This document shows positions 15,201 through 24,045 of a DNA stretch of 47,265 nucleotides, one piece after another. The notes under the pieces were generated by a model. The model searched no databases and had not been told where the DNA came from. It saw only the letters and a list, made by a program, of their open reading frames with translations. The stretch is from an uncultured Ruminococcus sp. GTDB lineage: Bacteria; Bacillota; Clostridia; Oscillospirales; Acutalibacteraceae. The position numbers and the translations under genes were made by a program. The stretch is taken from contig CACXAO010000007.1 in assembly GCA_902765625.1 (NCBI GenBank), positions 48,496 through 95,760 of the forward strand, written 5' to 3'. The first letter of the stretch is position 1, and the number at the start of each line of letters is the position of its first letter.

Positions 15201-17496
15201 GCTTTACTACGTTGACGACAACGAGCAGGAGCACCTTGTAAAGCAGGGCGACAAGGATTTCATCACAATCCTGAATCCCGAGCAGGCTAATGACTCAGGC
15301 TCCTTCAATAAGCTTACCTTCTCCGTAAAAGAGGAGAATAAGGACAAGGAAGCTAAGGGTATCTTCTACGTAGATCCCTCAAACTTCGCGAACAGCGGCA
15401 ACAAGTCGTTCACCTTCAGGGTCAAGGAAGCTCTTACCGCTGATCAGGAGAAGTATATCGGCAGCGACGGACATGATGATCAGGATGTAACGATCACTGT
15501 TTACTACGACAAGAAGAACAACGTCCTCACCACTACCGAGCCGTCTCAGGATCCTTCGGTAATGCCGAACGACACCTGCTTCGAGAACCCCTACAAGTCA
15601 GGCGACCTTCTCATCACCAAGACAATCACTCACGAGGACGGATCCGAGCCTGACGAGCATGATCTCGGCAAGGAGTTCACCCTCAACCTTCAGTTTACCT
15701 ACAACACCGCTACCTTTAAAAAGGGTCTTCCGCTCTATTACTACTACAACGATCCCGACGGAGGAAGCGCAGACCCCATTCAGCTGACAGACAATAAGGT
15801 TACGCTCAAGCACGGCAGACAGGTTCTTATTCCCGGACTGCCCGTCGGAACAAAGGTTGCGATCGTAAGTGAAGACGGAACCGGCTCCGAGTACACCCCG
15901 AGCTTTGAACCGTCAAGCGGTATGGTTGAGATCACAGAGCAGGGCACTGTTCCGATCAACCTCGACGTTGAGAACAAGCGTCAGGCTCCCGGCTCCGCTA
16001 CCGTAAAGGTCAACAAGACCTTCGAGAACGAGGCTATCGCCGCAAAGGCAGGCGTAACAGTCGACCAGTTCTCCTACAAGCTGACCGAGACCGACTCCTC
16101 CTACAAGCCTCTCGTTGACGAGACCGGCAAGGAGAAGAACACTCAGACAGTTACCGGCAAGTCATACAGCATCGACTTTGCGCCGATCTCATTTGACCTC
16201 AAGGGCACACGCTACTTCACGGTAACCGAGCTTGTCGCGGATATTCCCGATGTAGTCTTTGATACAAAGACCATTTACGTTGATATCACAGCCGACGACG
16301 ACCTCACAACAACTGTCAAGTATCACGACGGCACAGGCGCCGTTATCGAGCCGACCTTTGCCAACAGTTTCCGGACAGGCGAGGTAACCTTCAATAAGAC
16401 CGTTATCGACAAGGACGCTAACGCGGTTGACGAGGACGCAACAGAGTTCCCCGCAACCATCAAGATTCAGTATCCCGTTGACGACGAACCCACGGTTCAG
16501 ACCTTCGTTCTCAAGGACTACGACAACAGCGATGCAGACGCAGAGCCTGTTGTTACAACCGTTACCGACGGCAATATCACCATCAAGCATAACCACACCT
16601 ACGTAATCGGCGATCTGCCTCTCGCAACACAGGTTGAGATCACCGAGACCGATTCCAAGGGCTATCTCGCATATTACGTTCCCAAACAGGTAATGATCGC
16701 GACTGAGGCAACCAACGCCACAGCAGGCGGCAGCAACGACTACATCTCCGACGGCAGCGGCGACGGCTCGGGAATTACGCCTCCGGCTCTCAGCGAAGTC
16801 ACCGTATTCAACCAGAAGGTTGAGCTTCCCGTCAACATCGCTGCCAAGAAGAATGCAGAGGGCTTCGCGCTCGAGGGCAAGGACTTCGCGTTCACCCTCA
16901 AGGGCGAGGGCGTAATCCAGACCAAGTCCAACGACAAGGATGGCAACATAGCCTTTGATACCATCAACTTCGAGGTTCGTTCCGACGACAAGAAGTCAGG
17001 CAACAACACTGTTGTTATCAAGCCCGGCGACTTCAAGGACGGAGCCACCGTAACCAAGACCTACGAGATCGCCGAGACTCCCGCAAAACTCGCGCTGATC
17101 AGGCAGGACGATACCAAGTTCACAGCTACCGTTACCGTAACAAGAACTCCCGTTCAGGGAACCGGCGGCATGTACACCTACGCGGCGGCTGTCACCTACT
17201 CGGAGGCTGTCACCTACACCCCGGCAGAGCCCGTCTTTACCAACACATGGAAGAAGGGCCCCGTTACAATCACCAAGAAGGTTCTCGATTCCGACGGCGC
17301 GGATATCACCTCGACCTGCACCGAGACCTTCAGGATCAACCTCACCTATACTTATCCCGCCGACTACACAGGCGACACAACACAGTTCCCGGCTTCCGTA
17401 TCGCTCAACAAGGCTAACGGCTTCACAGCGACCATCAACGACCTGCCCTACCAACGACCTGCCCTACAACACGGGCGTAGCGGTCAAAGAGGCTGA
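12277..17496 (+). CDS. giant pilus/adhesin protein, 5' part (frameshifted)
   Basis: TTG start with AGGAGG 7 nt upstream and a signal peptide (about 1-42). Near residues 335-400 is a CBM26-like starch-binding pattern (YVYWNDNRVLWPGTKMEW, FVVNNGNGGGSNQTVDG). Residues about 430-560 carry a fibro-slime domain (TFDFAGDDDLWMFI, LDMGG.H, FYMERG). From about residue 820 come strictly alternating domains of two kinds: a DUF7601/DUF5979-like type (ITKTV, DGxEF) and an FctA/Spy0128-like isopeptide linker type. Each ends in a N-rich strand such as ENKRQAPG. At 17436-17467 a 16-bp tandem duplication shifts the frame, and translation stops at 17496 after 1,739 residues, without any wall anchor. The remainder continues at 17468. 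As read, the product would be secreted and unanchored. Confidence 0.85.
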   Translation: MQHSKHTGFNLKRKITASLLSLAILGTGTVPLVSTVVAAAAEDDGSVGANAPVIAVGNTDENKDVFWANAKYYDYLTDNEVSGGWLTGLTQSGTGHCGSDDDWYPFKKFNSFISGIASGSNWSKPLYFGNFYNDNDGPYATSDHNGPYTSAKDGLTNFRHSPNNSQKGVVGHDSKKKESGVETTGIDEEHQSYQGLVDSTLKNGNLTVGGGTVAPYFQANDTYVKEFQSSFPFRQEVHSDYTKYIFQSSTGSNNENAADNVYFDWNGTTPTAVNYSYGTNHAVKDGKRYFMWKENSGYGIYPFNKVGEEKSGQTNGYLYISVRNSEVHWDLGMNKDPYVYWNDNRVLWPGTKMEWVRDEDGGDNKVYKIKIPDGLKNTGFVVNNGNGGGSNQTVDGSYDLLKWGCATVKGSGQGEKHNLEGWPTAESGAGINEYTYNTEKLDHGFGIHLTVPFRVPKGGVAADGTKITFDFAGDDDLWMFITDNTTKKSQLVLDMGGNHKKSVGQVDFKNKQSTVNAYNGQKDSAKSFEFDYSHTYTMDVFYMERGMIESNCDMSFTMTPLGNNVIVTEKINTTDVNPGLVNDVTALSDFTFTPSEGSADWTNGLSYTTGEVEYNKLYVQIDESKLGTWKNPKCSFEGIYSSAAKDMTYDSAKSAYVLDIPYGSRTVTINTDGGSVTGTYQDLMGGALCITKDDDDNVVIESMEDVPADAGFNLFENTENHSKSGKTSVDLGSSQSFMVPNFYHINDSLNVVQTRKNSVLKYTTDYTFNNNTNGQNIGSGSYGTDKPTVTSASGYLSNNGTGSGDPFEFAEIQADFVNTPDVADVKISKETVDFLGKRLAKGDLGQSDSFPITVKIDFGGSGYYDFDYTVKNGNDTSEGTANAGKLNIRDGDEITIPNVPVGSTVTVSETLTDNFDKKEISKESFEVTENGGSTAITNTRKPPEDTEDLINVFKTIYLENNKFDNATLGEGFNFELYYVDDNEQEHLVKQGDKDFITILNPEQANDSGSFNKLTFSVKEENKDKEAKGIFYVDPSNFANSGNKSFTFRVKEALTADQEKYIGSDGHDDQDVTITVYYDKKNNVLTTTEPSQDPSVMPNDTCFENPYKSGDLLITKTITHEDGSEPDEHDLGKEFTLNLQFTYNTATFKKGLPLYYYYNDPDGGSADPIQLTDNKVTLKHGRQVLIPGLPVGTKVAIVSEDGTGSEYTPSFEPSSGMVEITEQGTVPINLDVENKRQAPGSATVKVNKTFENEAIAAKAGVTVDQFSYKLTETDSSYKPLVDETGKEKNTQTVTGKSYSIDFAPISFDLKGTRYFTVTELVADIPDVVFDTKTIYVDITADDDLTTTVKYHDGTGAVIEPTFANSFRTGEVTFNKTVIDKDANAVDEDATEFPATIKIQYPVDDEPTVQTFVLKDYDNSDADAEPVVTTVTDGNITIKHNHTYVIGDLPLATQVEITETDSKGYLAYYVPKQVMIATEATNATAGGSNDYISDGSGDGSGITPPALSEVTVFNQKVELPVNIAAKKNAEGFALEGKDFAFTLKGEGVIQTKSNDKDGNIAFDTINFEVRSDDKKSGNNTVVIKPGDFKDGATVTKTYEIAETPAKLALIRQDDTKFTATVTVTRTPVQGTGGMYTYAAAVTYSEAVTYTPAEPVFTNTWKKGPVTITKKVLDSDGADITSTCTETFRINLTYTYPADYTGDTTQFPASVSLNKANGFTATINDLPYQRPALQHGRSGQRG
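17436..17467 (+). repeat. 16-bp tandem duplication causing frameshift
   Basis: CAACGACCTGCCCTAC occurs twice in immediate succession (17436-17451 and 17452-17467). Removing one copy restores a single open frame from 12277 to 20782, encoding INDLPYNTGVAVKEAD at the join, as expected for that domain type. It is a direct cause of the frame break. Confidence 0.95.
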
Positions 17497-20400
17497 TTCC
17501 AAGGGCATGACTCCCACCTACGAGCCTGCCGATAAGTCCGTAACCGTAGGCGACAACACCGCTGAAATCAAGGTTACCAACAAGCGTCAGGCGCCCGGCG
17601 CAACCAGCTTCCCCGTTAAGTTCACAAAGCAGTTCAAATACGGCACCCTCGAGGGCAACGATTTTGAGTTCAAGATCACCGACGGCGATCCCATCACAGA
17701 CAAGACCGCCAAGAACGACAAGAACGGCGTTGCAGACTTCGGCACGGTAGATGTTAAGTATGTCAAGACGGCACAGGAGCCCGAAGGCACAACCGTCTAC
17801 CTCACCGACGACGATTTTGACGCTACCGGCGTCGCGACGCTCACCTTTACCGCTAAGGAAACCGACGCGCACAAGGCAAACGTATTCTACGATCAGGAAT
17901 CCGTTACCTTCGTACAGAAGATCAAAAAGACAGTCACCGCTGCTCAGACCACCCTCTCGCTTGATAACAGCTACTACGAGAAGGGCAACGCGTCCAACCT
18001 CACCGAGGGCAAGTTCGTCAACGAGTACAAGGGCGACATCAAGATCAGCAAGACTATCGAAAACGTTTCCGAGGCTCAGAAGGAAAAGACCTTCACAGCC
18101 GACGTTGAGATCAAGCTTGTAGGCGCAGACGGCAAGCTCAGCGAAAAGTTTGAGAAGATCCCGTACAGCTACACCTACACCGACGAAGGCTCCGCAAGAC
18201 CCGTTACGACCAATCCCACCACCGAGCTTGAGCTCAAGCACGGCAGAGTATTCACCCTCTCGGGCATCCCGATGGGTTCAGTCATTAAGGTTACAGAGCG
18301 CGCGGACGCCAAGTACACCCCGAGCTACAACACCACCGAGGCTAAGGTAGGCGAGACCGCAGAGATCATCGTTACCAACACCCTCAATACTCCCGGTGAG
18401 GCTAAGCTCGACGTTTACAAGACCTTCTCCGAGAACGCCTTAACCGCAGGCGTCAACAAGGAGTCCAAAAACAACAAGTTCTCCTTCACCATGACAGGCG
18501 ACAGCGAAAACGCTGTTCTCAAGGACTACAGCTCCACCGTAGTTCTCAGCAGCTACAAGGACGGTCTGCTTGTCGGCAAGGGCACATTCGATAAAATCAC
18601 CTTCCCGTCCAACTACGCTTACGGCAGCGGCACCGAGGTCAAGTTCCATGTTGTTGAGAACGCTCAGATCGAGGGCAACGACGGCAATATCATCTACGAC
18701 AAGTCAGAGTATGATGTTGTTTACACCGTTTCGCTCGGCGAAGAGGGAATCCGGATCAGCGATCCCGTGATCACAAAGGGCAACGCGCCTGCCGAGACCG
18801 TTTCGTTCCAAAACGATTATCCCGTAGGCAAGGTGCAGATCCTCAAGTCCGTCAAGGACTTCGACGGCACCGACCTCGAGGCGTTCAAGGCAGAAAGATT
18901 CCCGATCAAAATTACGATCACAACACCCGACGGCAATGTGACCGAGGATACCACCAAGACCATCAGCGCTGCCGACAGTCTGGATCCCGAAAAGGTTCTC
19001 ACAATCGACAAGCTTCCTTACGGCACCACCGTTAAGGTTGAAGAGACCGACGCCAAGGGCATGACCTCTTCTGTCGACAAGCCCGAAGTTACGGTTGACG
19101 AGAACACTCCGGCACAGACAGTCACAGTCACCAACACCCGTACCAAGCTCACTCCCGCAAAGGCTGCTCCTTATGTGAACAAGACAGTCAAAGGCTCCGA
19201 CATCTCGCTCTACAACGAGAAGTTTGATTTCGAGCTCAGCGGCAACGGCGTCACTCCGCTCACAGCGAAGAACAACGCTCAGGGCAAGGTACAGTTCGGC
19301 GATATCAACTTCCGTCTCAAGAAGGCAGCTTCCGACAAGACCGAAGGCAACACCATCGTTATCGACAGATCCGCGTTTGCAAACAGCAAGACCATCCCCT
19401 TCACCTTCACCGTCAAGGAGACCACCGCGGACACCGACGATATCAAGACAGACAAGACAGAAAAGACCGTAACCATCAAGGTTACACTTGACGATTCAGC
19501 GATCGACGAGGTCAAGCTCACCGCTGCGTTTGATGACACGGCTGTTCCCACCTTCACCAACGAGAAGTACGGCAGAGTCAAGGTTACAAAGAAGGTTCTC
19601 GATATCAACAATACCGAGATCAAGCCCGACGTAAACTTCGGCTTTGAGCTTTACAACGGCAACACCAAGGTAGACAGCTTCACCATCAACGTAAGCAAGA
19701 CCGACACGGAATCCTACACCTCAGCCTACTTCCCCGTAGACACCGTGCTCACCGTAAAGGAAACCAATCCCAACGGCTTCAACTGCACAAAGGATGTGCA
19801 GACGATCACGGTTCTTGACGAGGCTCAGAACGAAATTCCCGTTGTTAACTTCGATAACAAGCGTCCGCAGCCCGGCGAGGTCAGCAAGGAGTTCAGCGTA
19901 AACAAGGTTGCTCAGGGCTACAAGCTCTCAAGCGGCGACTTCAGCTTCACCGCTAAAGGCCCCAACGGCTTTGACGAGACCGTAGCCAACGACGTAAACG
20001 GCAGCGCGAACTTCAGCAAGATCACATTCAAGTACACAACAGGCGAAGAACAGAATACAGCCACCACCATTTATCTCCGCGACAAGGACTTCAAAGACGG
20101 TCCTGCGAAATTCAAGTACACAATCACAGAAAATGACGGCGGCAATAATGACATTATTTATGATCTCAACACTGTAGTAGAGGCAGTTATCACCGTTGAA
20201 ATGAACAAGGTAAGCGAGAGCGAGATCGACCTCGTTGCAAGCCTTGCCTACACCGGCGGCAACAACACCTTTACCAACCCCGTCCGCACGGGCAGTGCGA
20301 AGATCATCAAGAAGGATCAGGAAGATAATCCCGTTGACGGCGTTGAGTTCACCCTCTACAAGGTAAGCTCCGACAACCTCAGCAGACAGCAGGTTCTTGA

Positions 20401-20782
20401 GGACGGCGTTGTACAGGGCAGAACCACAACCAGCGGCGGCGAGGCAGTCTTTGAAAACCTCGACCTCTACGTTGACGGCAACCAGACGCTCAGCGATCCC
20501 GAGTATCAGTGGTACTGCTTCGCAGAGACCGATCCCGGCGACAGCCACAACCTCAACAGTGAGCTCAAGTTCTTCCGCATTCCTACCGAAGGCGTATACG
20601 ATGTAGAATACACCTACATGAACGGCAAGATCACCTCACCCATCTCGGGCGGCGACGGCATGTTCACATTCAAGCTGGTTGGTTCAATCCTTCTTGCACT
20701 TGCTTCCGCTATGCTTGCAGGCTATGTATTCTTTGTAAAGAAGTCAGACAAAAAATCAGCGCGTTACAGCGTAAAGAAATAA
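17468..20782 (+). CDS. giant pilus/adhesin protein, 3' part (frameshifted)
   Basis: In-frame continuation of the adhesin after the duplication, about 1,104 residues; the first ATG is at 17507 but has no well-placed ribosome site. It continues the alternating domain pattern (boundaries at VTNKRQAPG, FVNEYKG, VTNTLNTPG, FQNDYPVG, VTNTRTKL, FTNEKYG, FDNKRPQPG, FTNPVRTG) and ends in a SpaA/Cna-B-like domain (SAKIIKKDQEDNPVDGVEFTLYK). The C-terminus has a sorting-signal layout: SPISGG, a membrane helix, then a basic tail (KKSDKKSARYSVKK). The motif is not a canonical LPXTG. Joined to the 5' part it would make one protein of about 2,829 residues, probably the ancillary or tip pilin of the locus. 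Confidence 0.8.
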   Translation, partial: NTGVAVKEADSKGMTPTYEPADKSVTVGDNTAEIKVTNKRQAPGATSFPVKFTKQFKYGTLEGNDFEFKITDGDPITDKTAKNDKNGVADFGTVDVKYVKTAQEPEGTTVYLTDDDFDATGVATLTFTAKETDAHKANVFYDQESVTFVQKIKKTVTAAQTTLSLDNSYYEKGNASNLTEGKFVNEYKGDIKISKTIENVSEAQKEKTFTADVEIKLVGADGKLSEKFEKIPYSYTYTDEGSARPVTTNPTTELELKHGRVFTLSGIPMGSVIKVTERADAKYTPSYNTTEAKVGETAEIIVTNTLNTPGEAKLDVYKTFSENALTAGVNKESKNNKFSFTMTGDSENAVLKDYSSTVVLSSYKDGLLVGKGTFDKITFPSNYAYGSGTEVKFHVVENAQIEGNDGNIIYDKSEYDVVYTVSLGEEGIRISDPVITKGNAPAETVSFQNDYPVGKVQILKSVKDFDGTDLEAFKAERFPIKITITTPDGNVTEDTTKTISAADSLDPEKVLTIDKLPYGTTVKVEETDAKGMTSSVDKPEVTVDENTPAQTVTVTNTRTKLTPAKAAPYVNKTVKGSDISLYNEKFDFELSGNGVTPLTAKNNAQGKVQFGDINFRLKKAASDKTEGNTIVIDRSAFANSKTIPFTFTVKETTADTDDIKTDKTEKTVTIKVTLDDSAIDEVKLTAAFDDTAVPTFTNEKYGRVKVTKKVLDINNTEIKPDVNFGFELYNGNTKVDSFTINVSKTDTESYTSAYFPVDTVLTVKETNPNGFNCTKDVQTITVLDEAQNEIPVVNFDNKRPQPGEVSKEFSVNKVAQGYKLSSGDFSFTAKGPNGFDETVANDVNGSANFSKITFKYTTGEEQNTATTIYLRDKDFKDGPAKFKYTITENDGGNNDIIYDLNTVVEAVITVEMNKVSESEIDLVASLAYTGGNNTFTNPVRTGSAKIIKKDQEDNPVDGVEFTLYKVSSDNLSRQQVLEDGVVQGRTTTSGGEAVFENLDLYVDGNQTLSDPEYQWYCFAETDPGDSHNLNSELKFFRIPTEGVYDVEYTYMNGKITSPISGGDGMFTFKLVGSILLALASAMLAGYVFFVKKSDKKSARYSVKK

Positions 20783-20798
20783 TTAAAAAGGAGAATAA

Positions 20799-22202
20799 AT
20801 GATGAAAACCACAAAAAGAGTTATCGCCATTGTTATCGCGGCTCTCATGCTCGCAGCAATGATCCCCCTTACCATGGCATCCGCAGCAAAAACCTACAAG
20901 ATCAACGTTACCAGCACCAAGGAAGGCTTTGCTTTCAACATCTACAAGGTTGCTGATATCAACGTAGAAGAAGGCACATACTCAAGCGACTATGACAGCA
21001 TTCTCGCAGCTCTCAAGCAGGGCAACACCCAGACAGCTCTCACAGCAGCCGACGGTATGGATTTCTCATCCGCAACACCCGTATTCACCTACACCACCGA
21101 GGACACCGGCGTTAAGAACGTTGACGTAGCTCCCGGCGTATACTATGTAAAGTGCACCGATCACCCCGACACCGTTACCGAGGTTCAGAACCGCATGATC
21201 CCCGTTCCCTACTATGAGGACGGCAACTGGAAGACCTATGACGATGTTATCGATCTCGCTTCCAAGATCAACGTAAATCCCGTAGTTCACAAGTACATCG
21301 TTGAGGGCGAAGACCTCACCGACCGCACTGTAGTTGCTATCGGCGACACCGTAGACTTCCGTCTTACCGCTACCGTAGCAGGTTCCGTTGACAAGAAGGT
21401 TGACACCTATTCCATCATCGATACCATGGAAGAGGGCATCACCTACACAGCAAACTCCGCAAAGGTTAAGCTCGTTAAGACCGGCGTAGAAGACAGAATC
21501 CTCTCCGCCGGCACCGAGTTCACCGTTGATCCCGCTAACGACGGCAAAACAGATTCCTTCCGCGTAAACATCGACAAGAGCGTACTTGAAGGCAACGAGT
21601 TCTACGCTTACAGCACCGTAGTAGTAGATTTCAAGGGCGTTCTCAACGAGAAGGCTAAGATCGGCAAGACCGGCAACGAGAACCACGACGACCTCGAGTA
21701 CACCAACGCAGGCGAGACCGAAGTTCAGTTCGTACCCGGCGACACCGTATACGTATTCACCATGCAGATCGACGTTGAGAAGATCGACGCTGCAACAGGC
21801 GAGGCTATCAAGAACAACCCCGCTGAGTTCACCGTATTTGCCGAGGACAAGACCACTGTAGTTGCAAAGGGCGACACCGACAACGACGGTAAGATCTCCT
21901 TCAAGGGTCTCAACAAAGGCACCTACTATGTACAGGAGACCAGAGCTCCCCAGGGCTACAACCTCAACACCGCTCAGTACGAGATCAAGCTCGTTCCCTC
22001 CCTCGTAGATGAAGGCGGCAAGGTTGTAATGAACCTTGACCTCACAAAGGGCACAACCAACACCATCAAGGTAGAGGATACCAAGTCCGTACTGCCCATC
22101 ACCGGCGGCAACGGCACAATGATCTTCATGATCATCGGCGGCAGCATGATCCTTCTCGCAGGCGCTCTCCTCGTAGTAGTAATGAAGAAGAGAAGCAAGT
22201 AA
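20799..22202 (+). CDS. LPXTG major pilin (SpaA-type fimbrial backbone)
   Basis: A 467-residue protein with a signal peptide (about 1-29, ending MASAAKT). A first pilin domain is followed by an isopeptide-forming fimbrial domain (about 165-320). A C-terminal prealbumin-like SpaA domain carries the E-box YYVQETRAPQGYNL, whose Glu catalyses the Lys-Asn isopeptide bond. The sorting signal LPITG is at 432-436, followed by GG, a membrane helix and MKKRSK. The sortase would polymerise it through a lysine in the VVHKY region, which is a guess. AAGGAG precedes two consecutive ATG codons (20799, 20802); the second has the better spacing. It lies 16 nt after the giant adhesin, so both are one operon. 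No sortase gene is present in the window. Confidence 0.9.
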   Translation: MMKTTKRVIAIVIAALMLAAMIPLTMASAAKTYKINVTSTKEGFAFNIYKVADINVEEGTYSSDYDSILAALKQGNTQTALTAADGMDFSSATPVFTYTTEDTGVKNVDVAPGVYYVKCTDHPDTVTEVQNRMIPVPYYEDGNWKTYDDVIDLASKINVNPVVHKYIVEGEDLTDRTVVAIGDTVDFRLTATVAGSVDKKVDTYSIIDTMEEGITYTANSAKVKLVKTGVEDRILSAGTEFTVDPANDGKTDSFRVNIDKSVLEGNEFYAYSTVVVDFKGVLNEKAKIGKTGNENHDDLEYTNAGETEVQFVPGDTVYVFTMQIDVEKIDAATGEAIKNNPAEFTVFAEDKTTVVAKGDTDNDGKISFKGLNKGTYYVQETRAPQGYNLNTAQYEIKLVPSLVDEGGKVVMNLDLTKGTTNTIKVEDTKSVLPITGGNGTMIFMIIGGSMILLAGALLVVVMKKRSK

Positions 22203-22241
22203 TCAAACAAAACCCTCTTTTCGGCTGAATAGCTGAATACC

Positions 22242-22276
22242 CAAGCCGGCGCGGCAACGCGTCGGCTTGATTTTTT
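22242..22276 (+). terminator. rho-independent terminator of the pilus operon
   Basis: A 12-bp stem (CAAGCCGGCGCG / CGCGTCGGCTTG, one wobble) with a GCAA tetraloop and a following T run, 40 nt after the pilin stop. Confidence 0.9.
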
Positions 22277-22475
22277 AAAGGCTCCTTTAGTAAAGGAGCT
22301 GTCAGCGAAGCTGACTGAGGATTTATGCACCGCGCTTTCCGCCAAACCGATTTTTCTGAGATATTAAAACGCTGTGATTTATCGGGAGATGCTTTCCGAA
22401 CTTGGAAAACACCTGCCGGGTAAATCCTCCGTCACGGAGTAAACGCCGTGCCACCTCCCTTGCTAAGGGAGGCAT
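22276..22475 (-). mobile_element. MITE-like repeat element, copy 2 (reverse)
   Basis: The reverse complement aligns end to end with 4611-4813: the same palindromic ends, the same GGAGGATTTA borders, and the same internal GATAAATC and GGTTTGGC stretches, with scattered differences. It sits directly after the pilus terminator. A TTCGGAGCGAAGCGACC motif follows at 22493-22509, as beside copy 1. Confidence 0.75.
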
Positions 22476-22510
22476 TTGATCGCCCGAATACATTTCGGAG
22501 CGAAGCGACC

Positions 22511-22550
22511 CTCAACTCCACTCTTAACACTCCACTCTCAACTCTCTCAA
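22511..22550 (+). repeat. ACTCTCA/ACTCCACTCT-type short array
   Basis: Degenerate CTCAACT, CTCCACT and ACTCTTA units in tandem, the same family as 4932-4981 and 9320-9378, just upstream of the MBOAT promoter. Confidence 0.75.
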
Positions 22551-22557
22551 AACCCTC

Positions 22558-22586
22558 TTGACTATCACCGCGGTTTACGGTAAAAT
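22558..22586 (+). promoter_or_regulatory. sigma-A promoter of the O-acyltransferase operon
   Basis: TTGACT (22558-22563) and TAAAAT (22581-22586) with a 17-nt spacer, 45 nt before the start codon. The same hexamers and spacing are used before nagB. Confidence 0.7.
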
Positions 22587-22631
22587 AACCATGTATGACC
22601 ATAAACAAAATCCTCATAAGGAGATGATTGC

Positions 22632-24026
22632 TTGGTATTCTCAAGCCTGGTGTTTCTGTTTGCCTACCTCGTGGTAACGCTGCTGATCTACTACGCAGTG
22701 CCGCGCGCCGCGAGAAACATCTTCCTGTTCTTCATCAACCTGCTTTTCTACGGCTGGGGAGAGCCGATGCTGGTATTCCTGATGGTGTTCAACATCTTCT
22801 TCAACTACCTCGGCGGCTTTTTGGTGGACAAGTTCCGGCAGGACAAGAAGAAAAAGAAGCTGTTTCTGATTCTCACCTGCGCGCTTGATATCGGCATTCT
22901 CGCCGTGTTCAAGTACACGGGACTGATCGTCGACACCGTCAACCTGCTTCCCTTCCTCAATATACCGACGGTCGAAATCAGCCTGCCCATCGGCATCAGC
23001 TTCTACACCTTCCAGACCATGAGCTACGTAATCGACGTCTACCGCGACGACGCGCCTGTTTCAAAGAGCTTCATCAACTTCGGAACCTACGTCGCGCTGT
23101 TTCCGCAGCTCATCGCGGGACCCATCGTCCGCTACCGCGACGTAGCCTATCAGCTTGAGCACCGCCGCGAAACCCTCGACCGCTTTACAAAGGGCGTAAA
23201 GCTGTTTTGTATCGGACTGGGCAAAAAGGTGCTCATCGCAAACCAGATGGGCGCGCTCACGACAGCCATGTTTTCGAATACGGAGGAAAACGGCGTTCTC
23301 GGCACATGGGTCGGAATCCTCGGCTATACCTTCCAGATTTACTTCGACTTCTCGGGCTATTCCGATATGGCTTGCGGTCTGGGCAATATGTTCGGCTTTG
23401 AGTTCCTCAAGAATTTCAATTATCCCTATATTTCTACCTCCATCACCGACTTCTGGAGGCGTTGGCACATTTCGTTGTCAACTTGGTTCAAGGAATACGT
23501 TTACATTCCTCTCGGCGGAAACCGCAAGGGCGTTCGCCGTCAAATCATCAACCTGCTTATCGTCTGGGGGTTGACGGGACTTTGGCACGGCGCTTCGTAC
23601 AACTTCATTTTCTGGGGTCTTTACTACGGACTGCTGCTCATTCTCGAGAAGTTCGTCCTCAAAAAGTTCCTCGATAAGCTGCCCGTTGTGCTCCGCCACG
23701 TCTACACCCTCTTTATCGTCATGATCGGCTGGGGTCTGTTCTACTTTACCGACGTGGGTCAGCTCTTCGGCTTCCTCGGCGACCTCTTTAACTTCGGCAA
23801 CGGCGCAATCAGCGAGAGCGCGCTCAATATCACGCTCAGCTATCTGCCCGTACTTGTCGCCGCGGGCGTCGCAAGCACTCCGCTTGCCTCGAGCCTGTAC
23901 GCGAAGGTCAGCCAAAGGAAGTATATCTGGATCGCGGAAACCGCGTTTTGCGCCGTCGTTCTGTTCGTCAGCACGGCGAGCCTCGTTCAGCAGAGCTACA
24001 ATCCCTTCCTGTATTTCAGATTTTGA
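22632..24026 (+). CDS. MBOAT family O-acyltransferase (AlgI/DltB-like)
   Basis: A 464-residue polytopic membrane protein of the membrane-bound O-acyltransferase family. Key motifs are DFWRRWHISLSTWFKEY (about 272-288) and GLWHGASYNF with the conserved His at about residue 319. Such proteins move acyl groups, usually acetyl, across the membrane onto extracellular polysaccharide or wall polymers. Start is TTG 22632 with AAGGAG at 22618-22623, spacing 8. The next gene encodes the DHHW partner 19 nt downstream, the usual two-component arrangement. The polymer that is modified cannot be deduced from the window. Confidence 0.92.
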   Translation: MVFSSLVFLFAYLVVTLLIYYAVPRAARNIFLFFINLLFYGWGEPMLVFLMVFNIFFNYLGGFLVDKFRQDKKKKKLFLILTCALDIGILAVFKYTGLIVDTVNLLPFLNIPTVEISLPIGISFYTFQTMSYVIDVYRDDAPVSKSFINFGTYVALFPQLIAGPIVRYRDVAYQLEHRRETLDRFTKGVKLFCIGLGKKVLIANQMGALTTAMFSNTEENGVLGTWVGILGYTFQIYFDFSGYSDMACGLGNMFGFEFLKNFNYPYISTSITDFWRRWHISLSTWFKEYVYIPLGGNRKGVRRQIINLLIVWGLTGLWHGASYNFIFWGLYYGLLLILEKFVLKKFLDKLPVVLRHVYTLFIVMIGWGLFYFTDVGQLFGFLGDLFNFGNGAISESALNITLSYLPVLVAAGVASTPLASSLYAKVSQRKYIWIAETAFCAVVLFVSTASLVQQSYNPFLYFRF

Positions 24027-24045
24027 CAGATAGAGGAGAATCGTA

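Noticed and set aside
17507-20782. An independent second adhesin gene starting at ATG 17507
   Set aside because: No proper ribosome site or signal peptide. The start lies mid-domain, and removal of one 16-bp copy joins it to the upstream frame.
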